Below the pieces are notes generated by a model. It was given only the letters and a program-made list of their open reading frames with translations, made no database searches and had not been told where the DNA came from. Source: Dichetophora obliterata (lineage: Eukaryota > Arthropoda > Insecta > Diptera > Sciomyzidae). From it: a DNA stretch of 64,000 bases. Location of the stretch: assembly GCA_963920525.1 (NCBI GenBank), contig OY986439.1, positions 38,878,819 to 38,942,818 of the forward strand, written 5' to 3'. This document shows positions 40,754 through 52,979 of this stretch, piece by piece. The position numbers and the translations under genes are program-made. The stretch's first letter is position 1; each line of letters starts with the position of its first letter.

Positions 40754-43700
40754 TAGAGATCAGATATTTATGAAATGGCATATTTAACCTGAACTTCGTG
40801 TGAATATCGGACTAAGACAGAAACTATTTTCTTTAAAAAAAGGACTAAATAAGTCCTGTTTGTTTTGCATATATGCATATTTCAACATATTTTTCATAAA
40901 ATTGCATATTGCATATTTTGAGAATATATTTGGAATATTAAACATATTTTCTGCATATTTCTGCATATTATTTGCATAATTTCATTTTTTTTTGCAAAAA
41001 TAAGTAAACGAAAAACATAAAAACGCCAATCAATGGCTCCATAGCGTCATTCAAAACTATTTTACAAGAACTTTTTATAAATGATCTCTTGATATAAAAA
41101 TTAAAAAATAATCATTATTTTCCATCCCTGGTTTTAATACTTCTGCGTCTTTAGAGTTAGAGCATATTGATTTTTTTATTCTTTACTTTTGCTTTAACTA
41201 ACAATTCTTTCTCAGTTATTCTGATCGTTAAGCTCATTAAAAAAAAAAGATGCTCATAATTGTAAAGGTTGACTATTTTGATCTCTTGCAAACACATTAT
41301 TACAAAAAAAAAAAACAGTAAACTATTCAGTTAAGATTTTTTTATGTGTCCAACAGCAGGTCTGCACCAAACTTAGCCACGAAATTGGCTTATAAATAAA
41401 TGATTTTCTAAATCTTAAATTGTATGTTAAATCTCTTATTTTATGTATAAAATTTTATTTTTAGAAGTAAAACTTCAACCTTGTATGATTTTCATAACCT
41501 TCCACGTCTATATTTAAATTTTTTGTTTTTATTAAGTTACGTATTAAAAGTTATAACATCGAAGTTTATGTTTTCGGAAGTAAAGGACAGATCTTAATTA
41601 ATTAATTGCATATTTTTATTATTGCTTAGTTTCTTTCGAATTCTTTATCTTTATTTTAATGTTCCTGTTTGGTTAACTTTTAAAGTCAGAAACCGTTTGA
41701 AGAAACTATTTTCGTCTTATATATTAAAATTTCTTGGGCCCTACTCTTTGGTCAGTTTTCCGGAGTAACAAAAAGGAACAAGTGTTTTTGTTACTTTCTT
41801 TGTGCAAAACTGTTCATACTTTTTGGTGTTCAAGATTTTTAAAGACGATAAGATCTTAATTTTTAAACAAAAAATGTCGAAATCTTCGAAACAATTTGCT
41901 TTTAAAAAGTGGATTTTCCAACTAAAACACGATTTCTTGGAAATTAAAGACAATAAAATATTCTGTAAGGCCTGCAAAACTGAAATAATTATAAATGACT
42001 TATATTGGTCAGACATTATTTTGCATTATGAAATTTTTAAAAAAATCACAAATTCAACAGCATTTATAGACTCAATGTCACATACAAAATTCTTCATTTC
42101 ATGTTGAGCATGAAATGCCGGAACCTAAAGGTTTTAACTACGACTTATGCCAAGCAATGATTGCTATTAATCTTCCTTGGCACAGTCTACAGAACAACGT
42201 TTGGAAAAATTTCCTTTAAAAATATACACAAAGGGCTGGCTATTCCAGATGAGTCAACACAAAGGAAAAATTATTTAGAGAAATGCTACGATCAAGCAAT
42301 AAATAAAATTCAAGTGGATATTAAGAGCAATTATGTTTGGATTTCTGTTGACTAAACAACTCATCAAACTGGTCGATACATAGCAAATTTCATAGTGTGA
42401 AAATTGTGTGAAAATGAGTCCTCGACTCCTCATTTACTCTGTTGCAAAGAGTTAAAGCGAACTACCCACGCTTCGATCGCAAGATTTGTAAACTCAGCAC
42501 TTTTAATATTATGGTCAAGAGCAGAAAACTCCGAAAAAGTTTTATTATTAGTGACTGATGCTGCGCCATATATGATCAAAGCTGGCCAACATTAATCAAT
42601 TTTTTATCCAAACCTGAAGCATTTGACGTGTTTAGCTCATAATATTAACCGTGTTGCTGAACAAATCCTGTTGTCTTTTTCCTAAGTAAATGAGTTTATT
42701 TCGGCGGCAGAAAAGGTGTTCCTGAAATCCCCTTCGCGAATTTTACTTCACAAGGAAATAATGGATAAAGGATCTTTACTTCCAAATCCTGTTATCACAA
42801 GATGGGGTACTTGGGTACAAGCTACTCTTTTATATGCCGAACATTATAGCAAAATAAAACAGGTAATCTTTGCTGTTATAATACACTTCATTAGCAACTT
42901 TTTTTGCTAATATGACTTTGACGAAGTGCAGCATTTTATCAGTATTTTTTTGAAATATGTTTCTTACGTTTGGTAGTCTGCTAGGCCCCATTTATCAACA
43001 TAAACAATGAAACGTTATTTGTGAAAAGTTTGTGAAAACATTTAAAGTAAGAAACAAGCCCCTGTTGTAATTTGTTATTAATTAAAAATTTTTACATTAT
43101 TTTTCTACTACTAGTAACATCTATTATGTTTATCCAATCCCACTTTTCATCTTTACCAACAATACTTACGCGATTAGAGCAACAAGGAATGCATCTTACC
43201 AAATCTGTCCAATTAGTGCAGGATTTCAAAAATTCATTGGAAAATGTTCTGGAAATTATGGAAATGAAAAAAGGAAAAAAATGGATTGCGTATTGCTAAA
43301 AAATACAACATTCAATGATCTAAAAGAACTATTCAAATGTCTTAACGATCCATTAAAAAAGCTAAGTAATAGTTCCATAAGTCAGTCGTTTTGAGTAAAT
43401 ATACGTTTGCGCCGATAACTTCTTATGATGTTGAACAATGGTTCTCCGCATACAAACATATTTTAGATGACAGAAGGCAAAGATTCACTGTTGAAAACAT
43501 CGAAAAAATTTTAGTAGTTTATTTTTATAATAAATAATTTTAAATTAAATAATATTTATTATTTCTTTTCGTTAAAAGTTAATAAAAGCTTTTTAAGAAG
43601 AACCAACTATTATATTTTTTGACATAAACAGCCGATACAAAAAATGCATACACTTGCATAAAATTGCATAAATTTTGCATATAATTTGCGTATATTTAGC

Positions 43701-43833
43701 ATATTTTTAAAACGTTAAGTTATAAAGTAGCGAAGGTAACGGTTGGTTAAAAAATTGTTTATTAAAATAAATTCAAGCTGCATATTTTTAGCATATTTAT
43801 GGAATATAATTTTGCATAAATATCCGATCCCTA
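40754..43833 (+). mobile_element. Full-length but decayed hAT element, perfect 8-bp duplication
   Basis: GTAATGAT flanks both ends (40746-40753 and 43834-43841). The ends are TAGAGATCAGATATTTATG and CATAAATATCCGATCCCTA. Both 200-bp ends are packed with TGCATATTT boxes in both orientations (40865-40980; 43640-43815), likely transposase-binding repeats. Length 3080 bp. The transposase gene is present along its length but broken (41874-43537). Confidence 0.9.
41874..43537 (+). pseudogene. hAT transposase relic (BED finger to dimerisation domain)
   Basis: ATG at 41874. A BED-type zinc finger occupies the start (FKKWIFQLKHDFLEIKDNKI then FCKACKTEI and a His-containing end). Further pieces follow in changing frames: KIQVDIKSNYVWISVD then a stop (42353-42355) before TTHQTGRYIANF; LLLVTDAAPYMIKAGQH; LKHLTCLAHNINRVAEQI (about 42615-42670); NPVITRWGTWVQATLLYAEH; and the C-terminal YDVEQWFSAYKHILDDRRQR followed by FTVENIEKILVVYF. 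Many stops and frameshifts: inactive and older than the mariner copy. Confidence 0.85.
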
Positions 43834-44103
43834 GTAATGATTTTTCAATAGGGGTATTCATACTGACTTGAGTAGTTGAGTATGGGTAGATTGAGTACTT
43901 TTGGTTATTGCGAGCACCCTAAATTGCAGTTGAGTACTTTGTAGAATAGTTTTGGGCAGTGCTGCATGTTTGTTTGATCTCCCCGGTTTGATGAGTCCAT
44001 GGTATAATTAATATTTTCCGTTGAAAACTTAATCGATTTTCGATTTATTATAAAAAATTTGAAGATTTTAGGTTATCAATCAAAAAACATTTATCAAAAA
44101 AAA

Positions 44104-44336
44104 AAAAAAAAAAAAATCGAACGATTAAACGCTCCTTAATGAGTCCTTAAGTAAGTACAAAAAATTTAGTAGCAATCGGAAGAGTAGTTTTTGAGCAATC
44201 TTGCTCACTGAAAATTTAGAAAAAAAAAAAAAATCGAACGATTAAACGCTCCTTAATGAGTCCTTAAGTAAGTACAAAAAATTTAGTAATAATCGGAAGA
44301 GTAGTTTTTGAGCAATCTTGCTCACTGAAAATTTAA
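44104..44336 (+). repeat. 117-bp tandem duplication
   Basis: A-run plus TCGAACGATTAAACGCTCCT starts at 44117 and again at 44234. The two units differ at only a few positions over 117 bp. Confidence 0.9.
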
Positions 44337-44889
44337 GGACTTTCGCGGCTTTGTACTTTTCTACTTCATCAAAGAATATTTTTAATATTCTATTATCTTG
44401 TTATATTATTGACGAGAAAGAAAGTGACGAGAATAGAAATGTTTTTCATGACGATAATTTTTAGTGACAAGACTTAAAAAATTTTGCCCTAGCCGCCTAA
44501 GAAGTTTCACTTCAAAAAAGTAAAAGTAATATTTTCTTACAAATTATTACAAAAGCAGTTAATTTGTTAAGAAATATTTTTACTGTTCAAAACAATTTAA
44601 AACCAAATTTAATAGCAACGACTTCGAAATAATTTACTGTGTTTATAGTTGAAGTTCTTAATTAAAGCAATTTTTGACATTTTGTTGAGATTGCAGAATA
44701 TGCAAATAAAACCGAATCAAAATGTGGGTTTCACCGCTCGGGATGTAAACAAAATATTTTTAGATTTAAGGCAAATATTTTTTTAAAAATTTTCAAAACA
44801 TTCTTAGTTTGTCATATTTTGATTAATTTATCTTTAACCTTCAAACCATAGCTAGGGGGAAGGGTTTAACGCCGAAAATCTCCGCTTTA
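44337..44889. other. AT-rich non-coding stretch
   Basis: No gene. About 44490-44516 contains a diverged copy (GCCGCCTAAGAAGTTTCACT) of the 26-bp core found, opposite-strand, at 55549 and 56778. Confidence 0.45.
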
Positions 44890-45168
44890 CTACGAGCCTA
44901 GATGTTCCAACAGCAACGCAGAATGCGATGATTTACCAATATTTTCACGATAGCTTGGAGCCAAAATTCGCACAACACCAACACCAGAAAAAAACGAAAC
45001 CAACTCAATGTCACTTGTTTCAATAGCAGCGTTGATCTCGCATTTTATAATTCCGCTTCCCGGATGCGCGACTCGATGCTGCATCACTTAAATTTGCTCT
45101 TGTATTAGCTCAGCACTTTGCTCACGGCGTTTGCTGCAATATTTAACGGTTGTTGAAGTAGAAGTCAT
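44890..45168 (-). pseudogene. Unidentified ORF with one in-frame stop
   Basis: Minus strand from ATG 45168: about 26 codons (MTSTSTTVKYCSKRREQSAE), a TAA (45090-45088), then 65 more codons in the same frame (AHPGSGIIKCEINAAIETSD, later FFSGVGVVRILAPSYRENIG, ending LLLEHLGS). Codon composition and residue mix are more protein-like than the surrounding AT-rich sequence. I do not recognise the family. It could be a decayed gene, an exon pair, or a transposon ORF scrap. Confidence 0.3.
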
Positions 45169-45169
45169 A

Positions 45170-46253
45170 ACACACAGACAGACCATTTACTGAGCCTGCA
45201 AGCGAGCAGTTACCGCATAGAAGGAAGAGCAGACACGCAGTCAGTCAGTCAACCAATTCGCCAGTCAACAAGCCCGGCAGCTAGGTCGTTTACAGTAACT
45301 GGATCAGACAGAGTAAATTAGTGCTTGGCTGGCCATTCAGTTGGTTTATCAAGTTGTTTTTACAAAGGTTGTCATGGATGAAAATGTTCAGTCTGCGGCA
45401 TGACTGACAGTCTCGCGTGGTAGATAGAAGCGAAGTAGACAAACATTTAATTTGGAAAGGTTAAAGTTGGTGAGCAATGATTTTAATAACATCTAAAAAA
45501 TACAACAGCAACATTTTTTAAAGTTGTAGTCTCTACGAGCGTAGTTACATACATATAATTCGAGAAAAACTATGAAGACCGAATTTTTTTTCATTCAAAA
45601 TAGCTTTATTGTTTATTGAAATGTTCTCCGTTATAGGTCGGCTCAGATGGAACGTCTTTTCATACTATGGAGTAGTATGGCCAAGTCGTACGTTTGCATC
45701 ATACGTTACAATTTTTTCATACTCTTTTTCATCAGACTTCAGTCTACTTACAGTTTTTAGACAGTGAAGAACAAAATTATATTATTTTTATTCGCTTCGA
45801 ATTTCGTATCCGAAATCTGAGGAAGATTTTATAACCCCACGCATATACAAATGCTTAACTAAGGGATATATAAAACTTGTCACTCCGTTTGTAAGGTCGA
45901 TAAAGAGGCGTAGCAATTATAGAAAAGTATATATATTCTGGATTAGCATCACCTCCTAAGTCGATTTAGCCATGTTCTTCTGTCTGTGAACACGATAACA
46001 TCAGTAATTTTAGAGCTATCGCAACGAAATTCGATAAAGGCTTTAAATTCAAAAAAACAAATGATGATTGAACATAAGTCTAATCGGAGGAAACCCACGC
46101 CTACTTCCCATACAAAGTGATTTAAAAAATCTCCTAAATCTGTAAAATCTTTTTAAATTCCACAAAAATTAATGTAATGACTTTAAATTTCAACCCTTAG
46201 TATGCGAGTAAGAAATTTTTAGAAACCAAATGAAAACAACATCTAATTTTAGG
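45170..46253. other. Non-coding stretch
   Basis: No gene recognised. It includes a CAGT-rich segment (45236-45253) and a CCCACGCCTACTTCCCATAC box (46093-46112) like those near 12624 and 12748. Confidence 0.45.
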
Positions 46254-47930
46254 CTAGGTTAAGGTGGCGGCACATAGTGCGTTGTCCCATTGAAAAAAAA
46301 AAAAAAAATTTTTTATGAATCGTAACCTAACAATATTGGCATTAATCCACAGGTAATTGAATAGATAAGACAAAATATTTAGAGAAAAGACTCAGTATAT
46401 GCCAAAGGGTACACTTCAAAGTTGAGATAATTAAAAAAAAAAAATGTTTTGTTCAATTCGTTTTAGGTTCTCTTAAACAAATTATTGTCAAAAGTTTGTA
46501 TATTGATTAAATTGAGTGATTTGATTAAATAAATAGAATTGAGAAATCTTACAAAAAAATTAAAATTTGACATTTATTTTAGTGATTTCAGAAATAGATC
46601 TTTCCACAGTGACTGGTGGGACAGTTTACTCCAGAATACCTAATGTTTAGACCTGTAACTTTGTATTTTAATGTAATATAATGATCAAATAGATATTTTA
46701 CAAAAGATTAAGAACCGACTTATAAAACTTTTACCAAAAAAAAAAAATAACTCTTATAAATATTTTGGTGATATTTCATAGGTTAAAGGAGTGTGACTGG
46801 TGGGACAGTAAAAGATACCTCACCTCCGCCTTTTGCACTGTCAATCGAGATTTTAGCCCAAATTCTATACATAACCAAATGTCTTTTACTATGCTATAAA
46901 AGAAATAAACTGGCCATTTCAGCCATTGAAAGACTTTGACCTAGCTTCTATTGATCAATTGTTCAAAAATGACTATGCTATGAAATGATTAAATAGACTT
47001 CAACAGAAATTAAAAATTAGCACTAAGTTTACTTTCTACAAGAAAATATAGAAAGTAGAAATTGTGACTGGTAGGAAAAAAAAATCGTACGATTCGTTCA
47101 CAATAAACAACAGCTTGTCATAGTGAAAAAAATACTTAATCATGTTTTTTCTAATAAAGTTTTTACAGATCAAGTAAATTTAACTATTATACATTACGTT
47201 TAGGATAAATTGGTTATAAACGTAGCAATTTAAGAAAATAATTCATTTTCCCATTTCCCGTGGAATGCTCCAATTTGAAAAATTCCGATGAAAAAATAAA
47301 ACAAATTTTTATTAAGATCGGTCAACCTTTGTGTGTTACTCCCATACAAAATCAAGTACAAAATTAATAATGGTCCTAGGCAGAGCTGGGTGATAAGAAT
47401 TACATGTGTAATTGATTGCGGTAAGAACTACGATCATTTAAAGTTTTCTATATGACCTTGTTATTTATCATATTGTTTTTCTATGATATAAATACAAGAC
47501 CTTAAGCTCAATAAACGATTTAAAACTATCAAACAACTAGAATTTGTATTTAAATCATAGAAAATCAACATTACAATTATTTTAATTCCTTCTCGCAATC
47601 CTTCTAAAAGAAAACACGAGATAACAATTACCGCAATCCTTCATTGAATGAATTAGATTACGATTGCAGCAGTAATCACAATTTCAACTTTTTTGAAATT
47701 ATGATTGATCTATTGTAATCTAAGATCGCTCGAACAACGATTACTTTAATTGTAATTGCATTTCTACTGTCTAACCGATTTAAACCATTTTTTAACTATT
47801 TCTTAATGGTCTTCAACTAACTAAGCATGCAAAATTGCATTGTTATAGGAGCACTCCTTATATTATTGTCCAATTTTTGTATGAAAACAACGCACTGTGC
47901 GGCAGGTCTTTAGACCAGCTCACTTTAACA
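46254..47930. mobile_element. Possible inverted-end repeat with internal TGACTGGTGGGACAGT boxes
   Basis: GGCACATAGTGCGTTGT (46269-46285) and ACAACGCACTGTGCGGC (47887-47903) are mirrored, and weaker similarity continues outward (GTTAAGGTGG against CTCACTTTAAC). TGACTGGTGGGACAGT occurs at 46610 and 46794, and a shorter variant at 47064. No transposase or clear duplication. Confidence 0.35.
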
Positions 47931-48167
47931 ATATTTTTGGTTTGTTGAATTGAGGAAGAAAGTAAGTAAGTGAGACTTTTATGTTGGATTTTCTGAATGT
48001 AGCAATTGTTAGTCCTTGACCTCAATCAAATCAAGTTACTAAGCGTTCCGTTCCCTCCCCACAAACTATTCCTACCAACACCAACTACTACTTTTCGTAG
48101 TTAATTGATGCTTTTTAAAGTTCCTTTGATTAGAAATAAGGACAGAAAAGTTTTAGCGTAGGACCAT

Positions 48168-48238
48168 GGATCAGCCAGGATTCGAACCCGGGACCCCTGA
48201 GAGACATTCAGGTGCGCTACCACTAGACTATCGAGACC
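48168..48238 (-). other. tRNA-like module 4 (best-preserved, Asp-like anticodon loop)
   Basis: Minus strand: A-box-like ATAGTCTAGTGGTAGCGCAC, then a perfect 5-bp anticodon stem CCTGA...TCAGG around a 7-base loop ATGTCTC (GTC in the anticodon position), then a T arm CCCGG-GTTCGAAT-CCTGG with 4 of 5 pairs. The acceptor ends (GGTCTCG and CTGATCC) pair badly, so a functional tRNA-Asp is unlikely; a tRNA-derived repeat head fits better. Confidence 0.5.
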
Positions 48239-48315
48239 GGTGCCAAACAAAAGTTAAAATTCGAAGAATTAGATTCTTAAAGCTAACCAATAAAAACTTG
48301 TAGTGAAAGGGTTAA

Positions 48316-48536
48316 GTCCCTATTATGTATGACAACTCAACTTTAGTTGACTAGATTCGACTAATTTTTTTTCGTATAACTTATTACATATATTGCAGTT
48401 GAACTATGTAATTTGAAAATTCTTGAAAGATTAAGACAACTACATGGTTCAACTAAAATGTATGTAATACGTTTTATGAAAAAAATTTAGTTGAATCGAG
48501 TCAACTGAAGTTGAGTTATTGTACATAATAGGGGCC
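48316..48536. mobile_element. 221-bp palindromic MITE at TTAA (piggyBac type)
   Basis: TTAA lies on both sides (48312-48315 and 48537-48540). The ends GTCCCTATTATGTA and TACATAATAGGGGCC are inverted, and the mirrored match continues through ACTCAACTTTAGTTGACTAG and much of the element. TTAA target sites and CCC-type ends fit the piggyBac superfamily. No coding capacity. Confidence 0.85.
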
Positions 48537-48540
48537 TTAA

Positions 48541-49079
48541 GTTTCATAGCTGAAAGCAGAATTTATGACATTTATTTAATTTATCTTTCGTTGCTTCGTT
48601 TTGTTTCGTTTTAAGTTATGGCTATGTTATGAAGGCAATCAAGGGCACGTCATGAATTGTTGTTGTTTCAGTGTAAATTAGAACTTTGAAAGAGTGTGCA
48701 AGGAAATAAATTTTGAACAAATCATGGGATCAAAGCTGGTTGCGTTGTGAAATTATTCACATAAGTATCTTAGCATGAAAACATGTGACCGGGGATCATA
48801 TGACCGCCACCATAACACAGCCCTTATTGACCTTCAATAATCCAATTTTCTTTATTCCCACTTGCGTGTTGCAATTTTGAAGATATTTACAGAGTTGCAA
48901 ACTTTTTTTAGAAGATAAGCAATGAGATTAATTATTAAACAACTTCAGAATGAGCTTATTTTTTCTATGGCTAATCTAATAAAATCAAACAAGATTTAGG
49001 AGTTAATCTCGTCGAGGGCCTTAACCAAGTTTTAATCTCAATATATAAACGTAGTATTAAAGGAATTTTTAATCCAAAA
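48541..49079. other. Non-coding stretch
   Basis: No gene or repeat ends were recognised. Confidence 0.5.
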
Positions 49080-50130
49080 AGCAGGCACCGAAAATAACAG
49101 TTATTTTTAAAATTTTCAAGAAAAAAAAATCAATATGTAAAAATCACTGCACAAAAGAAGTTAATACACCAAAAATATTTGTTTATCTCTTCTCTATTCA
49201 AAAGTATGAAGAGCTTAGTATTTTGAAGTTTTATTTTTTCTTCACAAAATAAAACTAATTTTTTAGTTTTACTTCCCTTTGTGTATAACTCACCTCACCT
49301 TTACCTCACAAATAACAGTTATTTTTTGAGCTTTATTTTTTTCCTCAAAAAAAAAATTATATTTGAGTTTTTTTTCTCTCACAAATAACAGTTATTTTTT
49401 AAGTTTTATTTTTTCCCTCAGAAATAACAGTTATTTTTAATGTTTTATTTTTTTCTCAAAAATAAAACTTATTTTTGAGTTTTATTTTTTCCCTTACAAA
49501 TAATACTTAGTTTTTTAAGTTTCATATTTTTACTATCAAAATAAAACTTATTTTTTGAGTTTTATTTTTTTCTTCAGATTACCCTTTATCAGATTACCCT
49601 TTATCATGTTTCATGTTTTAAATCATAAAAAAAAACTTTGAGCTATATTCGAGTTATAACTTTTCAATCTAGGAATTTCTAACTATTTTGTATTTCATTA
49701 AATAGTATTTTTACACTTGTGAGGGAAAAAATAAAACTCAAATATAAGATTCACTTTAAGGAAAAAAATTAAACTCCAAAAATAACTGTTATATGTGAGG
49801 GAAAAAATAAAACTTGAAAATAAGTTTTGTTTTGTGAGGAAAAAATAAAACTCAGAAAATAACTGTTATATGTGACGGAAAATAATAAAACTTGAAAATA
49901 AGTTTTATTTTGTGGGGAAAAAATAAAACTTAATAATAAGTTTTATTTTGTAAGGAAAAAATAAAACTTTAAAAATAACTGTTATTTGTGAGGAAAAAAG
50001 TATAACTCGAAATTAACTTTTATTTTGTGAGGGAAAAAAAACTTAAAAGATAACTATTATATGTGAGGAAAAAAATAAAACTCAAAAATAAGTTTTATCT
50101 TGTGAGCAAAACTTAACTTAAAACTTAAAA
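49080..50130. repeat. Mirrored minisatellite array of AACAGTTATT / AAACTTATTTT boxes
   Basis: From about 49240 to 49575 units of TTTGAGTTTTATTTTTTCCC plus TCAC alternate with AAATAACAGTTATTT or AAATAAAACTTATTTT. From about 49720 to 50105 the same units appear in reverse orientation (GTGAGGGAAAAAATAAAAC with TTATTTTG/TAACTGTTATATG). A unique centre of about 130 bp (49577-49715) includes a duplicated ATTACCCTTTATCA. Period about 45-55 bp, 6-8 units per side. No open frame of interest. Confidence 0.8.
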
Positions 50131-50154
50131 TTTAATTATTATTACTAAGCAGAA

Positions 50155-50589
50155 AAATAAACGTTGAAAATAACTATATTTAAGGATTTTTTTAATAAAA
50201 TTTATAACCTACTAAAAGTACTACTTTTTAATCTAAACATTAGTTTAATTTAGCTGGGTCTCAAGCCCAAGTTCCTGAAAAGAATTTACTTGCAATCGTA
50301 ATGATGCAAAATAAGCGAAACTATGTTAACAACTGAGTTGGACGAGCGGATAAGGTATTGGACAAGCACATCAGAAGACGTGTGTTAAAGTCACGAACTG
50401 GTGAGACATGTTTTTTATTTTAAGTTGATATTTATTGCATTTTTCAATATTTTTCGGATTGAAAACTAATCTTTCTTGGATTGAAAAATTCGAAACTTTT
50501 TCTTTTATTAAAAAGTAATCTTAATTTGGTGTTGTCCTATATGTAATCCAAAAAAGTTTAAAATTTAGTCCAAGATTTTCAACCGTGAG
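50155..50589. mobile_element. Inverted-repeat element with tRNA-like module (relative of 821-7784)
   Basis: The right end, minus strand CTCACGGTTGAAAATCTTGG (ending 50588), resembles the CTCGGTTAAAAATCTTGG end at 821. The left end is less clear (GTTGAAAATAACTATATTTA near 50163). A tRNA-like module (50335-50405) sits inside in the same relative orientation as in the 821 element. Borders are approximate. Confidence 0.45.
50335..50405 (+). other. tRNA-like module 5
   Basis: Plus strand: GAGTTGGACGAGCGGATAAG (A-box-like) followed at tRNA spacing by GTGTTAAAGTCACG (weak B box). The middle AAGCACATCAGAAGACGTGT gives a partial stem. Non-functional by appearance. Confidence 0.4.
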
Positions 50590-50799
50590 ATTACTCATAA
50601 AATATAGTAAAAACAAAAATCTTTCATTGTACAATTTAAAAAAAAAAAAAAATCATATGATGCTCTTACATTTTTTACAAAAGAAAACTAATGCTTGCTG
50701 TTTTCAAACTCTAGTAGAAAGAAACGTTCTTTCAATATCGCAACTGTGTCATAAGTTACAGAATTTGTTCCAAAAAATACTAACTTTTTGAGCACTGTG

Positions 50800-52736
50800 C
50801 ATCGTTTAACTTAATACAAAGTCAGAAATAATGACCGAAGTAGCCAAGTTTGTAATACCCTAGCTTAAATTATCACAGGAGAATGTACAAAATTTGTTGC
50901 GCTGCCAGTACTTGCAACTTGTTGACCAACTGCAATAATATTAAATTTTAATTTTCCACTTTTGCTCACTGCCCGAGGTATGCAAGAACAAAAAATAAAA
51001 CCAAATATAAAAGAATTTAACATTATTGCCAACCTGCGCAAAATATCTTCCCATTTGTAATTTCCTTATGGCTTCTAGCAAGCGGCAACTTTAGATCTCA
51101 TGTAAATTCCTTGCTAATATTTTCAGCACAAAAGTATGCTAAGTTATAGTAGTTTTAACTGCCCCGCAAGTTCAGGTTTGTCGCCAGCTATCATCGTGCT
51201 TTCCCTAACTGTTGTTGTGGCTGTCGTTACCGTTACTGCTACTGCTGCCGTTGTTCTGCAGGCAAGTAAACCATTTTTGGTTGCGTCTTCGTGTTAGTTA
51301 CATTAAGATTTCTTGCTAGAAGGAAGCTATTTGCACATTATAAATTAATATTAAAGTTTTGCCAGCTTTTGTTGTAGTTGCCTGCATTTAGGCATGGCCC
51401 TTAACAAAAAATGTAGCAGTCTTTGGTCATGTTGTAGCTTAGTATGCACAAATGTGCTGCAACACAGTAAGCCAAACATGTGTGGGCTTAAATGACTGCA
51501 AGGAAGTTGAATCGGTTGGATTTGGTCAAGTAAATAAAGCTAAAGAACATTATCATGCCTAAAAGTAGGCAGCATTTAATTTCCATATTAATTAAAGGCT
51601 CTGATTTATGCTTCTGTTTAAAGTGCTTTTTTAAGTCTTACATAAGGATAACATGTACTGTGCTGAAAATTGTTGAAGTTTTTTAGCTGTAAGATGGTAA
51701 ACCCAACTGGATGGCATCTAGGAAAGAGCCTCAAAGACTGATAAATTTTTGGAATTATTTGAATAGTTATCCTGCGGCAATTTAAGTGTGCGAATATTTA
51801 CTAAGTACTCAATGCAATAACTTTAAATTGACTTTTAAGCTTATTAAAATTATAATAAAAATATTAATGGTACCGAGTGCGAAAAATTTTGCAAGCGTGA
51901 ATTAACAAAAAATTATTTTCACAGCCTGAAGGTGCAAAGTTTGCATCTGAGAAAGAAGTGGGAAATTTACTTTACATACATTTATATTATAATAATGGGG
52001 TTTGAAGAATTCTATGTGTACACTTCTGACAGCATTACATGTTTGAGCTTAAAAGTTTTCAAAACATTTTTGAATAACTGTTGCTGACAGCTCCCACATA
52101 CGTTTAAGTGAACTTTGCTTACAAAGTCTTTAAAAAACTTTTAGTTAGTTTTATATTTTTATATCTATTAATTGCTTTCGAACTTCTACAGATACTGCAT
52201 ATACTACATATGTATACTATATGTGAATTTGTAAGTGTATCTTTGGTAGGTCAGTATTGAGGTAAAATTTTCGTTTTTGTCACTTTATGGTTTGGTGCCG
52301 AAACAAACGCCTTTGGCCTTTGCGTGAAATTGTTAACGTGATCCAAGTTTTTGTAAGTAACTTATACATAGCTGACAGACACCAGCTGCACATATTAAAG
52401 TTGATGAGTGGAGAGCATCCAAGACAAGTTACAACATAGCTGTCGGAAATTCGTTTATAATCTTCATTGAAAAATTAAAAAAAAGAGATACCCTCAAGCT
52501 TAAATGCTTTTTATTCATGGAAAATACAAAGACTTATTTACTTTAAATTAAGACGGTGATGATGAATAGTTATTATACAAAATTTAAGTAAGTGTCAATT
52601 GGTCAAGAGCCAAGTGGAAAGAGCGCCTATGTGACATTTTTTGAGCTTAAATCCAGACGCTTTTACGTACAGTTAGTATTTATCAAGAAGTTAAAAATGT
52701 TGTGCAAAATATTAAATTATTAAATTTTTGAATTGT
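50800..52736. other. Non-coding stretch with little repeat structure
   Basis: Less AT-biased than its surroundings in places; CTGCTGCCGTTGTTCTG-like triplet runs near 51210-51260. No ORF, splice-joined exon or transposon end was recognised; it could be ancestral intergenic sequence. Confidence 0.45.
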
Positions 52737-52979
52737 AAAGGGTGATTTTTTGCTATTTGTTTTCTCAGTGTACATTTTTGACACCTCACGCGTGATTCGT
52801 AATATCTGGCAAAGCCAGAAATGCTCAGTAAAATTTGCCATTTCACCATGAATAGACTAACAAATGAATAGCGCTTGCAAATCATTGAATTTTATTATCA
52901 AAATTCGTGCTCTGTGAGAAATGTGTTTCGCAAACTACGTCCATTTTATGGTCGTCATAATCGACCCATCGAGCAGGCT

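Noticed and set aside
48168..48238. Functional tRNA-Asp
   Set aside because: The anticodon arm is good but the acceptor stem pairs poorly; the sequence fits a tRNA-derived repeat better.
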